From NCBI RefSeq assembly GCF_008843165.1, contig NZ_CP044427.1, forward strand, positions 1,178,001-1,242,000: 64,000 nt of DNA, written 5' to 3'. The DNA comes from Ornithinimicrobium pratense (lineage in GTDB: Bacteria; Actinomycetota; Actinomycetes; Actinomycetales; Dermatophilaceae). The translations under genes were made by a program, and so were the position numbers. Positions 7,800 to 17,085 of the stretch are shown here, in pieces. Under the pieces are notes generated by a model. That model saw only the letters and a program-made list of their open reading frames with translations. It made no database searches and was not told the DNA's origin. Position 1 is the first letter of the stretch. Every line of letters begins with the position of its first letter.

Positions 7800-8849
7800 T
7801 CAGGATACGTGCGCGGCGGGCGTCATCCGCTCACGTGCAGCGGCGACCAGGGAGGCGGCCTCCTGGCGGGCCGGCACATTGGCCTCGTACTGCTCGCGCA
7901 GGTGGCTGAGGTGCTCGGGGACCGGCCGGCCCCACTTCTGCATCGCCGAGGCGTAGAGCTTGCCCGCGCGGTAGGAGGAGCGCACGAGCGGGCCGGCCAT
8001 CACGCCCTTGAAGCCGATCTGCTCAGCCAGCTCCGACCAGTGCACGAACTCCTGGGGCTTGACCCACCGGTCGATGGGGTGGTGCAGCTTGGAGGGTCGC
8101 AGGTACTGAGTGATCGTCAGGATGTCGCAGCCCGCGTCGTGCAGGTCGCGCATCGCCTGCTCGATCTCCTCCTCGCGCTCGCCCATCCCCAGGATCAGGT
8201 TGGACTTGGTGACCAGCTCGTTCTCGCGCGCCATGGACAGCACCCGCAGGGACTTGTCGTAGGTGAACGCGGGCCGGATCTTCTTGAAGATCCGCGGCAC
8301 GGTCTCCAGGTTGTGTGCGAAGACCTCGGGGCGGGCGTCGAAGACCTGCTGGACCAGCTCGGGCACCGCGCCGAAGTCGGGCGGCAGGATCTCCACACCG
8401 GTGTGCGGGTTGAGCTCGTGCACCTTGCGGATCACCTCGGCATACAGCCAGGCCGCCCCGTCCTTCTGGTCATCGCGGGCGACACCGGTGATCGTGGCGT
8501 AGCGCAGCTCCATGGTGCGGATCGACTCCGCCACCTTGCGCGGCTCGTCCATGTCCAGGGCGTTGGGCCGGCCGGTGGCGATGTCGCAGAAGTCGCAGCG
8601 TCGGGTGCAGATGTCACCGCCGATGAGGAAGGTCGCCTCGCGGTCCTCCCAGCACTCGAAGATGTTGGGGCAACCCGCCTCCTGGCAGACCGTGTGCAGC
8701 CCGCCGCTCTTGACCATCGACTGCAGCTCGCGGTACTCCGGCCCCATCTTGGCGGTGGTCCGGATCCACTCCGGCTTGCGCTCGATAGGCGTCTCCGCGT
8801 TGCGCGCCTCCACGCGCAGCAGGCGGCGGCCTTCGGGTGCGACGGTCAC
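7800..8849 (-). CDS. lipA: Lipoyl synthase
   Basis: A 349-residue radical SAM enzyme that inserts two sulfurs into protein-bound octanoyl groups. The auxiliary cluster cysteines are Cys55, Cys60 and Cys66 (CQEAGC..FEC), the radical SAM cluster is Cys81-x3-Cys85-x2-Cys88 (CTRRCDFC), and the C-terminal RSSYRAG motif that ligates the auxiliary cluster is present. It starts at a GTG at 8849. It works after LipB on SucB and on the glycine cleavage H protein. Unlike in many actinobacteria, lipB is not adjacent here but 5.8 kb away. Confidence 0.97.
   Translation of the reverse strand: MTVAPEGRRLLRVEARNAETPIERKPEWIRTTAKMGPEYRELQSMVKSGGLHTVCQEAGCPNIFECWEDREATFLIGGDICTRRCDFCDIATGRPNALDMDEPRKVAESIRTMELRYATITGVARDDQKDGAAWLYAEVIRKVHELNPHTGVEILPPDFGAVPELVQQVFDARPEVFAHNLETVPRIFKKIRPAFTYDKSLRVLSMARENELVTKSNLILGMGEREEEIEQAMRDLHDAGCDILTITQYLRPSKLHHPIDRWVKPQEFVHWSELAEQIGFKGVMAGPLVRSSYRAGKLYASAMQKWGRPVPEHLSHLREQYEANVPARQEAASLVAAARERMTPAAHVS
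7802..7807 (-). promoter_or_regulatory. -10 box of the DUF4191 gene
   Basis: On the minus strand TATCCT is followed by 7 nt and the ATG at 7794. It overlaps the 3' end of lipA, giving the downstream gene its own leaderless promoter. Confidence 0.5.
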
Positions 8850-8974
8850 GAGGACTCCCTTTTGCTGGTCGGGTGTGCGTTGATCGGTCTAGGGTCAACG
8901 CACGCACCCTCCAGGGTATGCCGTCCGGCCGCCCGGCGAGCCGGGGGCCCCGGCGGTTAACCCGGTGGTGCCGG

Positions 8975-10483
8975 TCAGGGCTGGGTCCAGGGGCGGCCGG
9001 GGTCTGGGCCATGGCCGTGCTGCGCCGCCGCGGTCGCCAGCACCAGGTGCGCCAGCGCGCTGCCCTGCCCGGGGTCGTAGCCCAGCACGCCGGTGATGCG
9101 GTCCAGCCGCTGATGCATGGTCTGTCGACGGATCCCCAGGTCGCGGGCCGTGGCCGCGACGTTCAAACCGTTCTCGAGCCATGCGGCGAGGGTCTCGACC
9201 AGGATGGTGCCATGCTCGGCGTCCCACCGGCGCAACGGCTCCAAGCCGTCCTCGACGAGGGCCTGCACGTCCGCGGCGGGGAGCCTGGCCAGCAGGTGCT
9301 GCGCCGTGGAGTCCCGCCAGGTGCGTGCGCCGAGATCGCCGGGGGACAGGTCCAGGCCCTCCCGGGCGCGTAGCAGGCTGTCGGCCGCCTCCTCCAGCCG
9401 GCGCGGCGGGCCGACGACCAGGCAGGCACACTGCCGGGTGGCGGCCTGCGCCACCAGGGCCGCGACGGCACCGGCCGGGTCCGGCGCGGACGGGTCGACC
9501 GCCACCAGGCCCAGCACCTGCCCGCGCACGGCGGCGAGCAGGTGGGGGCCCAACCCGGCGACCCGGCCGAGGACGACCGCGGCTCGCCGGGGGTCAGCGC
9601 AGGCCCCGGCCAGCCCCACCACCAGTTGCCCGGGTGCCGGGCAGAAACCCGCCAGCGCACCGCGGGTGAGCAGCTGGGCGGCGTTGGTGAAGCGCGGCCG
9701 GTCCAGCAGGTCGGTGAGCAGGCTGACCCCGGGGTCGCTGGCCCCCGGTCCGTCAAGGGTGGAGCGCTGGACGACCAGGCCGACCACCGCCGCCACCCGC
9801 TGGGCCAGGAAGCTGGTCTCGACGGTGACCCGCGTCCCCAGGAGCACCTGGCCCCACGGGGCCCCGGCGGTGCGGACCACGCTGTGCGCGGCGTCCGGCT
9901 TGACGGTTCCGGCCCGTTGCGGACCTCCCGCGGCCGCGACGACCTGCCCGGACAGGGTCCGGACCTCGATGGGCTCCCCGAGATCCTGCGCCGCCTGGCT
10001 GACCAGCTCGGACAGCCCGGCGCCGTCCGCCGCCTGCTCGTGCAGTCGCGTGGTGAGCTCGTCACCGCGCCGCAGCCGCGCCAGGTCGGTGGTGAGCAGG
10101 TCGGAGTTCACCTCGCGACAGATCTCCGCGAACGGCACCACCTGCCGCAGGACGATGAGCGGGAGCCCGGCACGGCGGGCCTCGTCGGCCATCTCCGCCG
10201 GCAGCTCGGGCAGCGACCGGCCGGGCTCGAGCGCGACCGCGGCCACCTGTCGGGAGGCCAGGTCCCGGATCCAGTGCCGCCGCGTCCCGGCGTCTGCCCC
10301 CGCCAGCCCCAGCCCCGTGGTGAGCAGCACCTCGCCACCGGAGAGCAGGGGCGCGATCTCGTAGATCTCGCTGGAATGCACCCAGGTCACCGGTCGATCC
10401 AGGTCGGCCTCACGGCCCAGGAAGGCGGGGTCGGCGCGACGCACCGTGGGGTGCCCAAGGAACTGGCTCAGGGCAAGCGTCAT
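8975..10483 (-). CDS. pucR: PucR family transcriptional regulator
   Basis: A 502-residue regulator. The N-terminal PucR domain begins MTLALSQFLGHPTVRRADPAF and contains the typical HSSEIYEIAPLLSGGEVLLTTG-type sequence. The C-terminal helix-turn-helix reads LNVAATARDLGIRRQTMHQR, followed by LDRITGVLGYDPGQG. PucR proteins control purine or related nitrogen-base catabolism. The frame is open upstream, but the ATG at 10483 has GGCGGAGG directly before it. It is divergent from a cytosine deaminase/permease pair, so it probably senses cytosine or a related base and activates or represses those genes (inference). Confidence 0.88.
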   Translation of the reverse strand: MTLALSQFLGHPTVRRADPAFLGREADLDRPVTWVHSSEIYEIAPLLSGGEVLLTTGLGLAGADAGTRRHWIRDLASRQVAAVALEPGRSLPELPAEMADEARRAGLPLIVLRQVVPFAEICREVNSDLLTTDLARLRRGDELTTRLHEQAADGAGLSELVSQAAQDLGEPIEVRTLSGQVVAAAGGPQRAGTVKPDAAHSVVRTAGAPWGQVLLGTRVTVETSFLAQRVAAVVGLVVQRSTLDGPGASDPGVSLLTDLLDRPRFTNAAQLLTRGALAGFCPAPGQLVVGLAGACADPRRAAVVLGRVAGLGPHLLAAVRGQVLGLVAVDPSAPDPAGAVAALVAQAATRQCACLVVGPPRRLEEAADSLLRAREGLDLSPGDLGARTWRDSTAQHLLARLPAADVQALVEDGLEPLRRWDAEHGTILVETLAAWLENGLNVAATARDLGIRRQTMHQRLDRITGVLGYDPGQGSALAHLVLATAAAQHGHGPDPGRPWTQP

Positions 10484-10598
10484 ACCTCCGCCTCTCGTCG
10501 TGGGCCGGTCGCGGACGAAGTGTCCCGGATCATCGGGTCGGGCCTGGACAGTATGCCCATTGCGGCGCAGGCGTGGGTTTGCCAGGCTCGACGGGTCC

Positions 10599-10618
10599 GG
10601 ACGTCGACGGTGACGTCC
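10599..10618. promoter_or_regulatory. Dyad between pucR and the cytosine genes
   Basis: GGACGTC-GACGGT-GACGTCC is a perfect 7-bp inverted repeat with a 6-bp spacer, 23 bp before the deaminase ATG. It is a candidate PucR operator, by position only. Confidence 0.35.
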
Positions 10619-10641
10619 CGAACAGGCGGAGGTAGGCACAG

Positions 10642-11115
10642 ATGAGATCAGTGGAGGACCTGAGCCCCAGCGACCGGCACGGTCTGGAGGCGGCACTGGA
10701 GGAGGCACGTGCCGGTCTGGCCGAGGGCGGTGTCCCCATCGGGGCGGTGCTGCTGTCGGCGGAGGGGGAGGTGCTCGGCCGCGGCCACAACCGTCGGGTG
10801 CAGGACCAGGACCCGTCGGTCCACGCCGAGACCGATGCCTTCCGCGCCGCCGGGCGGCAGCCGCACTACCGCGGCACGACGATGGTCACCACGCTGTCCC
10901 CCTGTTGGTACTGCAGCGGCCTGGTGCGCCAGTTCGGCATCTCGCGGCTCGTCGTGGGAGAGAGCAAGAACTTCACCGGCGGTCACGACTGGGTCGCCGA
11001 GCACGGCGTGGAGGTCATCGTCGTGGACGACGAGCGGTGCGTGGAGCTGATGTCCGGCTTCATCGCCGAGCACCCGTCGCTGTGGCACGAGGACATCGGC
11101 CAGGAGCTGCCGTGA
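10642..11115 (+). CDS. Cytosine deaminase of the CDA-fold (yeast FCY1-like) type
   Basis: A 157-residue zinc-dependent deaminase. The zinc and proton-shuttle motif is VHAETDAF (His, Glu), and the second motif is SPCWYCSG (two zinc cysteines). The C-terminal part reads GESKNFTGG ... VEVIVVDDERCVELM ... WHEDIG, which closely recalls yeast cytosine deaminase, rather than the guanine, tRNA-adenosine or dCMP deaminase subfamilies. It would convert cytosine to uracil and ammonia. The start codon overlaps nothing upstream, and GGAGG lies 10 nt before the ATG. The stop overlaps the GTG of the permease (GTGA), so the two are coupled. Confidence 0.85.
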   Translation: MRSVEDLSPSDRHGLEAALEEARAGLAEGGVPIGAVLLSAEGEVLGRGHNRRVQDQDPSVHAETDAFRAAGRQPHYRGTTMVTTLSPCWYCSGLVRQFGISRLVVGESKNFTGGHDWVAEHGVEVIVVDDERCVELMSGFIAEHPSLWHEDIGQELP

Positions 11116-12398
11116 GCGAGACGACATCCCGCACCACGGAGACCTTCGACATCAGCGTCGACCCGGACTATCCGGTCACTCCCGTCCCCAGGTCGGCCCG
11201 CAAGACCACCTTCTCCCTGGCGATCGTCCTCGTCGGGTTCACCATGTTCACCCCGACCATGCTGGCCGGTGCCCAGGTCGGAGCCGGGTTCTCCTTCCTG
11301 CCGCTGATGGGTGTGCTGCTGCTGGGCTCCCTCGTGCTGGGGATCTACGTGAGCGCGTTGGGCTGGCTGGGCGCCCGCACCAACCTCTCGACCGCGATGA
11401 TGGCGCGGACCAGCTTTGGCCAGGGCGGTGCCAAGCTGTCCTCGCTGCTGCTGGGCGGCACCCAGATCGGGTGGTACGGCGTCTCCGTCGCCACCCTCGC
11501 GCTGCTCACCGGGCAGGCGCTGGGCTGGGACAGCGACGCCTCTGTCCGCTGGCTGATGGTCGCCTCCGGCCTGGTCATGGGGATCACCGCCTACATCGGC
11601 TACAAGGGGATGTACGTCCTGTCCCTGGTCGCACTGCCGCTGATGCTCATCCTGGGGGCGTGGGTGACCTGGCAGGCCTTCGACGAGGTCGGTGGCCTGA
11701 GCCCGATGCTGGACATTGAGCCGACGGAGAGCATGGGCCTGGCCGTGGCGGTGACCATCATCGTCGGCACCTTCGCCTCCGGCGGCACCCAGGCGCCGAA
11801 CTGGACCCGGTTCGCCAAGACGCCCGCGGCAGGCCTGTGGACCTGCATGTGGGCCTTCCTCGCAGCCCAGCTGCTGATGCTCTTCTCCGGCGCGATCGGC
11901 GCGATCGCCTACGGCGAGGGAGACTTCGTCGTCGTCCTGTTCAACCTGGGCCTGGTCACCTGGGGTCTGCTCTTCCTCGTGGCGAACATCTGGACCACCA
12001 ACGACAACACCGCCTACAACGTGGGCGTCGCCGGCGCCGAGCTGTTCAACGTGCGGACCCGGCGACCCTTCGTCGTGGCCGGTGTCGTGCTCGGCACCGT
12101 GCTCGCGGTCACGGGGATCTACGACTCCCTGGTCGACTACCTGGTATGGCTGGGCATCCTCATCCCGCCGCTGGGCGGGGTCATCCTCGGTGACCACCTG
12201 GCCCGCCTGCGGCGCGGCTCCGGGCAGGAGGTCACCCTGCACATCCCCGGAGTCCGGTGGAGCAACATCGCGGTGTATGCCCTCGCCTCCCTCGCCGCCT
12301 GGACCGCCAACGAGACCGGCTTCTTCATCCCGCCGGTGGTGGGCATGCTCGTCGCCTTCGCCGGGGCCGTGGGGGTCCAGGCCCTGCGTCGGCGCTGA
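11112..12398 (+). CDS. codB: Cytosine permease, NCS1 family
   Basis: A 428-residue membrane transporter of the nucleobase:cation symporter-1 family. After a hydrophilic N-terminus (VPRSARKTTFSLAIVLVGF) about 12 membrane segments follow; GTFASGGTQAPNWTRFAK and ANIWTTNDNTAYNVGVA are characteristic of CodB-like carriers. The GTG at 11112 overlaps the stop of the deaminase. Together they form an uptake-and-deamination unit that supplies uracil and ammonia, under the divergent PucR regulator. Confidence 0.9.
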   Translation: MSETTSRTTETFDISVDPDYPVTPVPRSARKTTFSLAIVLVGFTMFTPTMLAGAQVGAGFSFLPLMGVLLLGSLVLGIYVSALGWLGARTNLSTAMMARTSFGQGGAKLSSLLLGGTQIGWYGVSVATLALLTGQALGWDSDASVRWLMVASGLVMGITAYIGYKGMYVLSLVALPLMLILGAWVTWQAFDEVGGLSPMLDIEPTESMGLAVAVTIIVGTFASGGTQAPNWTRFAKTPAAGLWTCMWAFLAAQLLMLFSGAIGAIAYGEGDFVVVLFNLGLVTWGLLFLVANIWTTNDNTAYNVGVAGAELFNVRTRRPFVVAGVVLGTVLAVTGIYDSLVDYLVWLGILIPPLGGVILGDHLARLRRGSGQEVTLHIPGVRWSNIAVYALASLAAWTANETGFFIPPVVGMLVAFAGAVGVQALRRR

Positions 12399-12411
12399 CA
12401 GACCGGTGGGT

Positions 12412-12443
12412 TCGGCGCCCGGTTGTCCCTATCCGGGCGCCGA
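12412..12443. terminator. Hairpin terminator between convergent codB and ABC permease
   Basis: TCGGCGCCCGG (12412-12422) and CCGGGCGCCGA (12433-12443) form a perfect 11-bp stem with a 10-nt loop. It lies 14 bp after codB and 43 bp past the end of the opposing permease, so it can serve both. Confidence 0.6.
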
Positions 12444-12485
12444 GCTCACCTCTGTCTGGGCCCGCCCTGCTCGACGGCAGGATCT

Positions 12486-13481
12486 CTACTCGACGTCGGA
12501 GCGCTGGAAGCGCAGCAGCGCCAGCCCCAGGGTGAGGACCAGCAGCGTGGACAGCACGACCGCACCCTGGGCGAAGCTGACCACGTGCGTTGTGGGGGTG
12601 CAGGAGACCGTAATGTCGTCGCAGAAGGTCGGCCACTGCACCCAAGTCGTGCCGTGCTCGACGAAGGCCTCGAGGTTGGTCCCGAGCAGCCAGCGGGTCC
12701 AGGAGGGGTAGAGGCCGCGCAGGATCCCCTCGGCCAGCACCAGGTAGCCGACCATGAGGCCGAGCACCACCGCGCTGTGCCGCACCAGGAAGGCGGCGCC
12801 AGCGCCGAACGCGGCCGCCGCCGCGGCCAGCCCGACGACGCGCAGCGCCATCCAGCCCATCGAGACCCACTGCGCCCCGCTGAGGCCGTCGTCGATCCCG
12901 TGGTAGCGGAAGACCGCGGGAACGCCGATCAGCACCAGCCCCAGCCCGACGCCGGCGATCGGGATCCCGGTCAGTGCCGCGGCCACGACCTTGGCGCTGA
13001 AGACGGGCAGGCGTCGGGGCAGGAAGGTGAGCCAGGAGCCCATGGTCCGGTGCGTGAACTCGGCCGCGACGCTCGTCGAACCAGCCGCGAGCGCCAGGAA
13101 CAGGAAGGGATAGACGAGGTAGCCCAACAGCTCGCGGTACTGCCCCTCCATCGAGGGAGAGACGGGCATGAAGTCCTCGAGGACGGGCGGTCGCCGCATC
13201 TGCTCGCAGCCGAAGTCGACCTCCCCCTGACCGGTCTCCTGCCGCGCCCGGGCCTGGTCCCGCACGCAGGCCTGGTAGTCCTCCAGGCTGGACGGCTCCC
13301 AGTAGCTCCTGGCCTCCTCCACATAGTTCTGGGCGTGGGCGCGCTGATCGTTGATCGAGACCGAGAGCTGGTGCACGCCGAAGACCGCCATCAGCGCCAC
13401 GACGGCCGCCGCAAGCACGGCCAGAACGAGGACGCGCCGAGCCAGGATCCGGCGCAGCTCCACCCGGACCAGGCGGGTCAC
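12486..13481 (-). CDS. ABC-2 type transporter permease
   Basis: A 331-residue membrane subunit. There is one membrane segment near residues 13-35, a large outside loop with cysteines (YQACVRDQ ... DFGCEQMRR), then about five more segments. This is the layout of ABC-2 permeases that act with a single-domain ATPase. The GTG at 13481 overlaps the ATPase stop by 4 nt (GTGA). The substrate is unknown; homologous pairs export antibiotics, lipids or peptides. Confidence 0.82.
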   Translation of the reverse strand: MTRLVRVELRRILARRVLVLAVLAAAVVALMAVFGVHQLSVSINDQRAHAQNYVEEARSYWEPSSLEDYQACVRDQARARQETGQGEVDFGCEQMRRPPVLEDFMPVSPSMEGQYRELLGYLVYPFLFLALAAGSTSVAAEFTHRTMGSWLTFLPRRLPVFSAKVVAAALTGIPIAGVGLGLVLIGVPAVFRYHGIDDGLSGAQWVSMGWMALRVVGLAAAAAAFGAGAAFLVRHSAVVLGLMVGYLVLAEGILRGLYPSWTRWLLGTNLEAFVEHGTTWVQWPTFCDDITVSCTPTTHVVSFAQGAVVLSTLLVLTLGLALLRFQRSDVE

Positions 13482-14563
13482 CGCGCAACCTCCGGACCGG
13501 CGGCACCGGGACGGCGATGGCCGGGACCACGATCGCCGGGGCCGCCCGCGTCGGGTGCGAACTGAGTGGTGAGGGCGTCGTCCTGCGTGAGCTCGAGGAA
13601 GATCTGCTCCAGGCCGCGCCGGCTGGGCACCAGGCGCTCCACGTACAGCCCCTGGGCTGCCAGCAGCCGGGTGATCTCGGCCGGTTGCGCGCCGGTGACG
13701 GTGAGCCGCCCGGAGTCGGCGGAGACGGCATACTCCAGCGCCTCGGCCGCGTCGGTGCCGCGCCGGGCCGCCAACCACTCGGCCGTGAAACCCGCGTCGC
13801 GCAGGATGCGGACCGCGACCCCGGGGTGGGCCACCCCGACCTCGACCGTCTCACCGCCGCCCCCGATCAGCCCGGCGACCGAGCCCTGGGCCAGCACCCG
13901 GCCGCGCCCGATGATCGAGACGGTGTCGGCGATCTGCTCGACCTCGGACAAGATGTGGCTGCTGACCAGTACGGTGCGGCCCTCGTCGGCCAGTCGCCGC
14001 ATCGTCTGCCGGATCTCGTGGATACCGGCCGGGTCCAGGCCGTTGGTCGGCTCGTCGAAGATCAGCAGCTCCGGTGACTTCAGCAGCGTCGCGGCGATCG
14101 CCAGGCGCTGCTTCATGCCCAGCGAGTAGGCCCGGAACTGGTCGCGGCCCCGGGCGCCGAGCCCGACCTCCTCCAGCACCTCACCGACGCGGCGCCGCGG
14201 CGTGCCGATGCCGTCGGCGAGCAAGGAGAGGTTCTTGGCGCCGCTGAAGGTGGGAAAGAACTTCGGCGACTCCACGATCGCCCCAACCCGGTCCACGACG
14301 CTGGGTAGCTGCTGCGGCACCGGGGTGCCGAAGAGGTGCATCGAGCCACCGTCGGCACGAGTCAGACCGAGCAGCATCCGGATGGTGGTGGTCTTGCCCG
14401 AACCGTTGGGCCCCAGGAAACCGTGCACCCCGCCAGCGGGCACGTCCAGGTCAAGGCCGTGGACGGCCACGCGCCGCCCTCGCCTGGTGCGGTAGGTCTT
14501 GCGCAATCCCCGCGTGACGACGGCGAGAACGTCGCCCTCGTGGGCGGTCACGGCTTGCCCCAT
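13478..14563 (-). CDS. ABC transporter ATP-binding protein (DrrA/CcmA type)
   Basis: A 361-residue ATPase subunit. It has Walker A GPNGSGKTTT, the signature YSLGMKQRLAIA (the common variant LGMKQR), Walker B LLIFDEPTNGLDP, and switch His in LVSSHILSE. About 100 residues beyond the nucleotide domain form the C-terminal extension common in DrrA-like exporters, ending in a low-complexity Gly/Pro/Arg tail. It is co-translated with the permease. No regulator is adjacent, so the trigger is unknown. Confidence 0.9.
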   Translation of the reverse strand: MGQAVTAHEGDVLAVVTRGLRKTYRTRRGRRVAVHGLDLDVPAGGVHGFLGPNGSGKTTTIRMLLGLTRADGGSMHLFGTPVPQQLPSVVDRVGAIVESPKFFPTFSGAKNLSLLADGIGTPRRRVGEVLEEVGLGARGRDQFRAYSLGMKQRLAIAATLLKSPELLIFDEPTNGLDPAGIHEIRQTMRRLADEGRTVLVSSHILSEVEQIADTVSIIGRGRVLAQGSVAGLIGGGGETVEVGVAHPGVAVRILRDAGFTAEWLAARRGTDAAEALEYAVSADSGRLTVTGAQPAEITRLLAAQGLYVERLVPSRRGLEQIFLELTQDDALTTQFAPDAGGPGDRGPGHRRPGAAGPEVAR

Positions 14564-14681
14564 CTTCTGCTCCCATCCGCCGGCCTCCCGGCCGATCCCT
14601 GCTGGGAGCAGTCAACACGCTGCCGAGGCTGCGCAGGGCCTACCCAGGCAGCGTGTCGCCCCACGGTCTCCGCGTGGTGTT

Positions 14682-15329
14682 TCAGGCGGTGGTGCGGGCC
14701 GGGTCCAACACGCGCTCCAGGTGCGCGGTGACCAGTGGCAGCACCTCGGCCACCGGCACGTCCCGGCCCAGCTCCTTGGCCAGCGAGGTCACCCCGGCGT
14801 CGGCGATCCCGCAGGGGATGACGACGTCGGCCCAGCCGAGGTCGCAGGCGCAGTTGAGGGCAAAGCCGTGCATGGTCACGTCGTGGCTGACCCGGATGCC
14901 GATCGCCCCGATCTTGCGGTCCGGGCGCTCCCCGTCGCCGAGCACCCACACCCCGGAGCGCCCGTCCACGCGACCGGTCTGCACGCCCAGGTCACGGCAT
15001 ACCCCGATCATCATCTCCTCGAGGCGACGGACGTGCGCGACCACGTCCACGGGGGAGGGCAGGCGCACGATCGGGTAGCCGACGAGCTGCCCAGGCCCGT
15101 GCCAGGTGATCTTGCCGCCCCGGTCGACGTCCACGACGGGAGTGCCGTCCAGCGGCCGCTCGTGCGGCTCGGTGCGCTTGCCCGCCGTGTAGACGGCGGC
15201 GTGTTCGAGCAGCAGCACCGTGTCCGGCAGCTCGCCGGCCACGACCTGCGCGTGGACCGCGCGCTGGTGGTCCCACGCCTGCTGGTAGTCGACGAGGTCG
15301 GGAGAGAAGCCCAGGTGCTCGAACCGCAT
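14682..15329 (-). CDS. lipB: Octanoyl-[acyl-carrier-protein] transferase
   Basis: A 215-residue enzyme that moves octanoyl groups from acyl carrier protein to lipoyl domains, the first step of lipoate synthesis. It shows the family motif [18 protein letters not shown], the catalytic lysine in [11 protein letters not shown], and the catalytic cysteine region [11 protein letters not shown] ... VIPCGI. The ATG at 15329 is the natural start. It supplies LipA (7800-8849), now separated by the cytosine and ABC genes. A protein kinase gene starts divergently 66 bp away. Confidence 0.95.
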   Translation of the reverse strand: MRFEHLGFSPDLVDYQQAWDHQRAVHAQVVAGELPDTVLLLEHAAVYTAGKRTEPHERPLDGTPVVDVDRGGKITWHGPGQLVGYPIVRLPSPVDVVAHVRRLEEMMIGVCRDLGVQTGRVDGRSGVWVLGDGERPDRKIGAIGIRVSHDVTMHGFALNCACDLGWADVVIPCGIADAGVTSLAKELGRDVPVAEVLPLVTAHLERVLDPARTTA

Positions 15330-15395
15330 ACCCGCACTGTAACCGCCTGTGGAAAAGTCCTGCGGGCCCGCTCGCGCCTCGGGCAGGCTCGCGTC

Positions 15396-17009
15396 GTGAG
15401 CACCCCACCGCAGATCCCCGGGTACACCCTCACCGGGCAGCTGGGCACCGGGGCGACCGCGACGGTATGGCGCGGCCGCCGGGTCTGCGACGGCCTGCCC
15501 GTCGCGGTGAAGGTGGTGGCGCCGCTCGACGGCCGGGTGGGCGAGGCCCTGCAGGAGGCCGGACTGCTGGCGCGGGTCCGGCACCAGCACGTCGTGCACC
15601 TCTACGACGTGCTGCCCCTGCGGGACGCTGACCCACCCGCCGTCGCGCTGGTCACCCAGCTCGCCGGCGGCGGCTCGCTGGCGCAGGTGCTGGCCAGCCG
15701 GCGCCTGCTGTCGCCGGGCGAGCTGGTGACGGTGCTGCAGCCGGTCGCCGCGGCGCTCGCGGACCTGCACCAGATGGGGGTGGTCCACGGGGACCTGTCG
15801 ACCGGCAACATCGTCTTCCGTGAGGACGGCATGCCGCTGCTCGCGGACCTAGGCACAGCCCGGATCGTGGGGGAGCATCGGCTGCGCGGCGTCGGCACCG
15901 GAGCGGGGGACGGGATGGTGGCACCGGAGGTCATCGAGGGCTTCCCGGCCACCCGGGAGTCCGACGTCTACCAGCTGGGGGCCCTGGCGCGGCTCACCCT
16001 GACCGGACAGGTGCCGGGCCCGGGCTTCGACCGCCAGCCGCTGGCCCAGGTCGCGCCTGACCTGCCCGAGCTGCTGGTGGACCTGGTGCACCGGTGCATG
16101 GCGGGCGCGCCGGAAGACCGACCGGACGCCGAGGAGCTGGCGGTGGCGCTGCACGCGGTGGCCCCGCCCGAGCCGGTGGAGGTGGCCCCGGACGCCGACC
16201 CGGCCCACGGCCTGACCCAGCGCCTGCGGCAGGTGGCCCAGGAGGACGAGGCGGCGCGTGCTGGGCGCGACCAGCCCGGCGCCCACCGGCCCGAACGGGT
16301 CGACCCGGACGCTCCGCATGCCGACGCCAGGCAGCAGGACGGTCGCCAGCGTGCCCGAGCCATCGTGGGTCTCGCGGTGGGGGCGCTCCTGCTGGTCATG
16401 TTGGCCGGGATGGGGTGGTCTTTGACCCGCTCCTGGTGGGGTGGGGCCGCCGGGTCCGGCGTTGCCCAGGAGTCGACGGACGACCCGGTGACCGAGGTGG
16501 TGACCGAGGTGGCAGAAGAGGTGCCGGACGAGGAGGTGGGGACGGCGGAGGAGGGGACCGCGGGAGGCTCCGCCGGGTCGGCCCCGCCACCGGCGCAGCA
16601 GGTGTCCGACCCGGACGGGGACGCCGCCGACGCCGAGGGGCTGCGCCAGGTCGTGCAGGATCTGGTGGATGCCCGGGCCAGGGCCTGGGAGGCCACCGAT
16701 CCCGGCCTGCTCACCGCGGTGCTGGCCGCTGGTTCACCGGTCCACGGTGAGGAGAGTGCAGAGCTGTCCCGCGCCCGGGAGGCGGGGATCAACTATCCTC
16801 GCGTCGGGTTCGAGGTGCGCGAGCTGGCGGTGCAGCACGAGGATCTGGACCGGCTGCACGTGGATGTCACGGTGGTGCGGGAGCCACTCGAGGCCCGGGA
16901 TGGCGACGGCTGGGTGCTGCGGGCCCCGTCCCGCACCGAGCGGGTCGCCCTAGAGCTGGTGCGGCAGGAAGGACGGTGGCTGCTCTGGTCCTGGGCTGAG
17001 CTGAGGTGA
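15396..17009 (+). CDS. Transmembrane serine/threonine protein kinase with variant catalytic motifs
   Basis: A 537-residue protein with a kinase domain at residues about 10-265, a membrane segment near 322-345 and an external domain of about 190 residues preceded by an acidic Val/Glu-rich stretch. Kinase motifs: glycine loop GTGATATVW, Lys39 in VAVKVV, catalytic loop HGDLSTGN (Asp133, Asn138) instead of the usual HRD, and DLG (151-153) instead of DFG, followed by APEVIEG. The metal-binding and catalytic acids are kept, so activity is plausible. No PASTA repeats are visible; the external domain is unrecognised. It starts at a GTG at 15396, divergent from lipB, at a site where lipB and the epimerase are adjacent in M. 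tuberculosis. Confidence 0.82.
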   Translation: MSTPPQIPGYTLTGQLGTGATATVWRGRRVCDGLPVAVKVVAPLDGRVGEALQEAGLLARVRHQHVVHLYDVLPLRDADPPAVALVTQLAGGGSLAQVLASRRLLSPGELVTVLQPVAAALADLHQMGVVHGDLSTGNIVFREDGMPLLADLGTARIVGEHRLRGVGTGAGDGMVAPEVIEGFPATRESDVYQLGALARLTLTGQVPGPGFDRQPLAQVAPDLPELLVDLVHRCMAGAPEDRPDAEELAVALHAVAPPEPVEVAPDADPAHGLTQRLRQVAQEDEAARAGRDQPGAHRPERVDPDAPHADARQQDGRQRARAIVGLAVGALLLVMLAGMGWSLTRSWWGGAAGSGVAQESTDDPVTEVVTEVAEEVPDEEVGTAEEGTAGGSAGSAPPPAQQVSDPDGDAADAEGLRQVVQDLVDARARAWEATDPGLLTAVLAAGSPVHGEESAELSRAREAGINYPRVGFEVRELAVQHEDLDRLHVDVTVVREPLEARDGDGWVLRAPSRTERVALELVRQEGRWLLWSWAELR

Positions 17010-17085
17010 CCCGTCGGCAGGTCGGGGCCCTCGGAAGGCCGGGTGACCGTCGGGCGCAGGCTGGTGGTGGCCGCGCGGTGAGGCG

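Noticed and set aside
14499..15395. Extension of the variant kinase to an upstream start
   Set aside because: It would overlap lipB entirely on the opposite strand; the GTG at 15396 begins just before the kinase fold.
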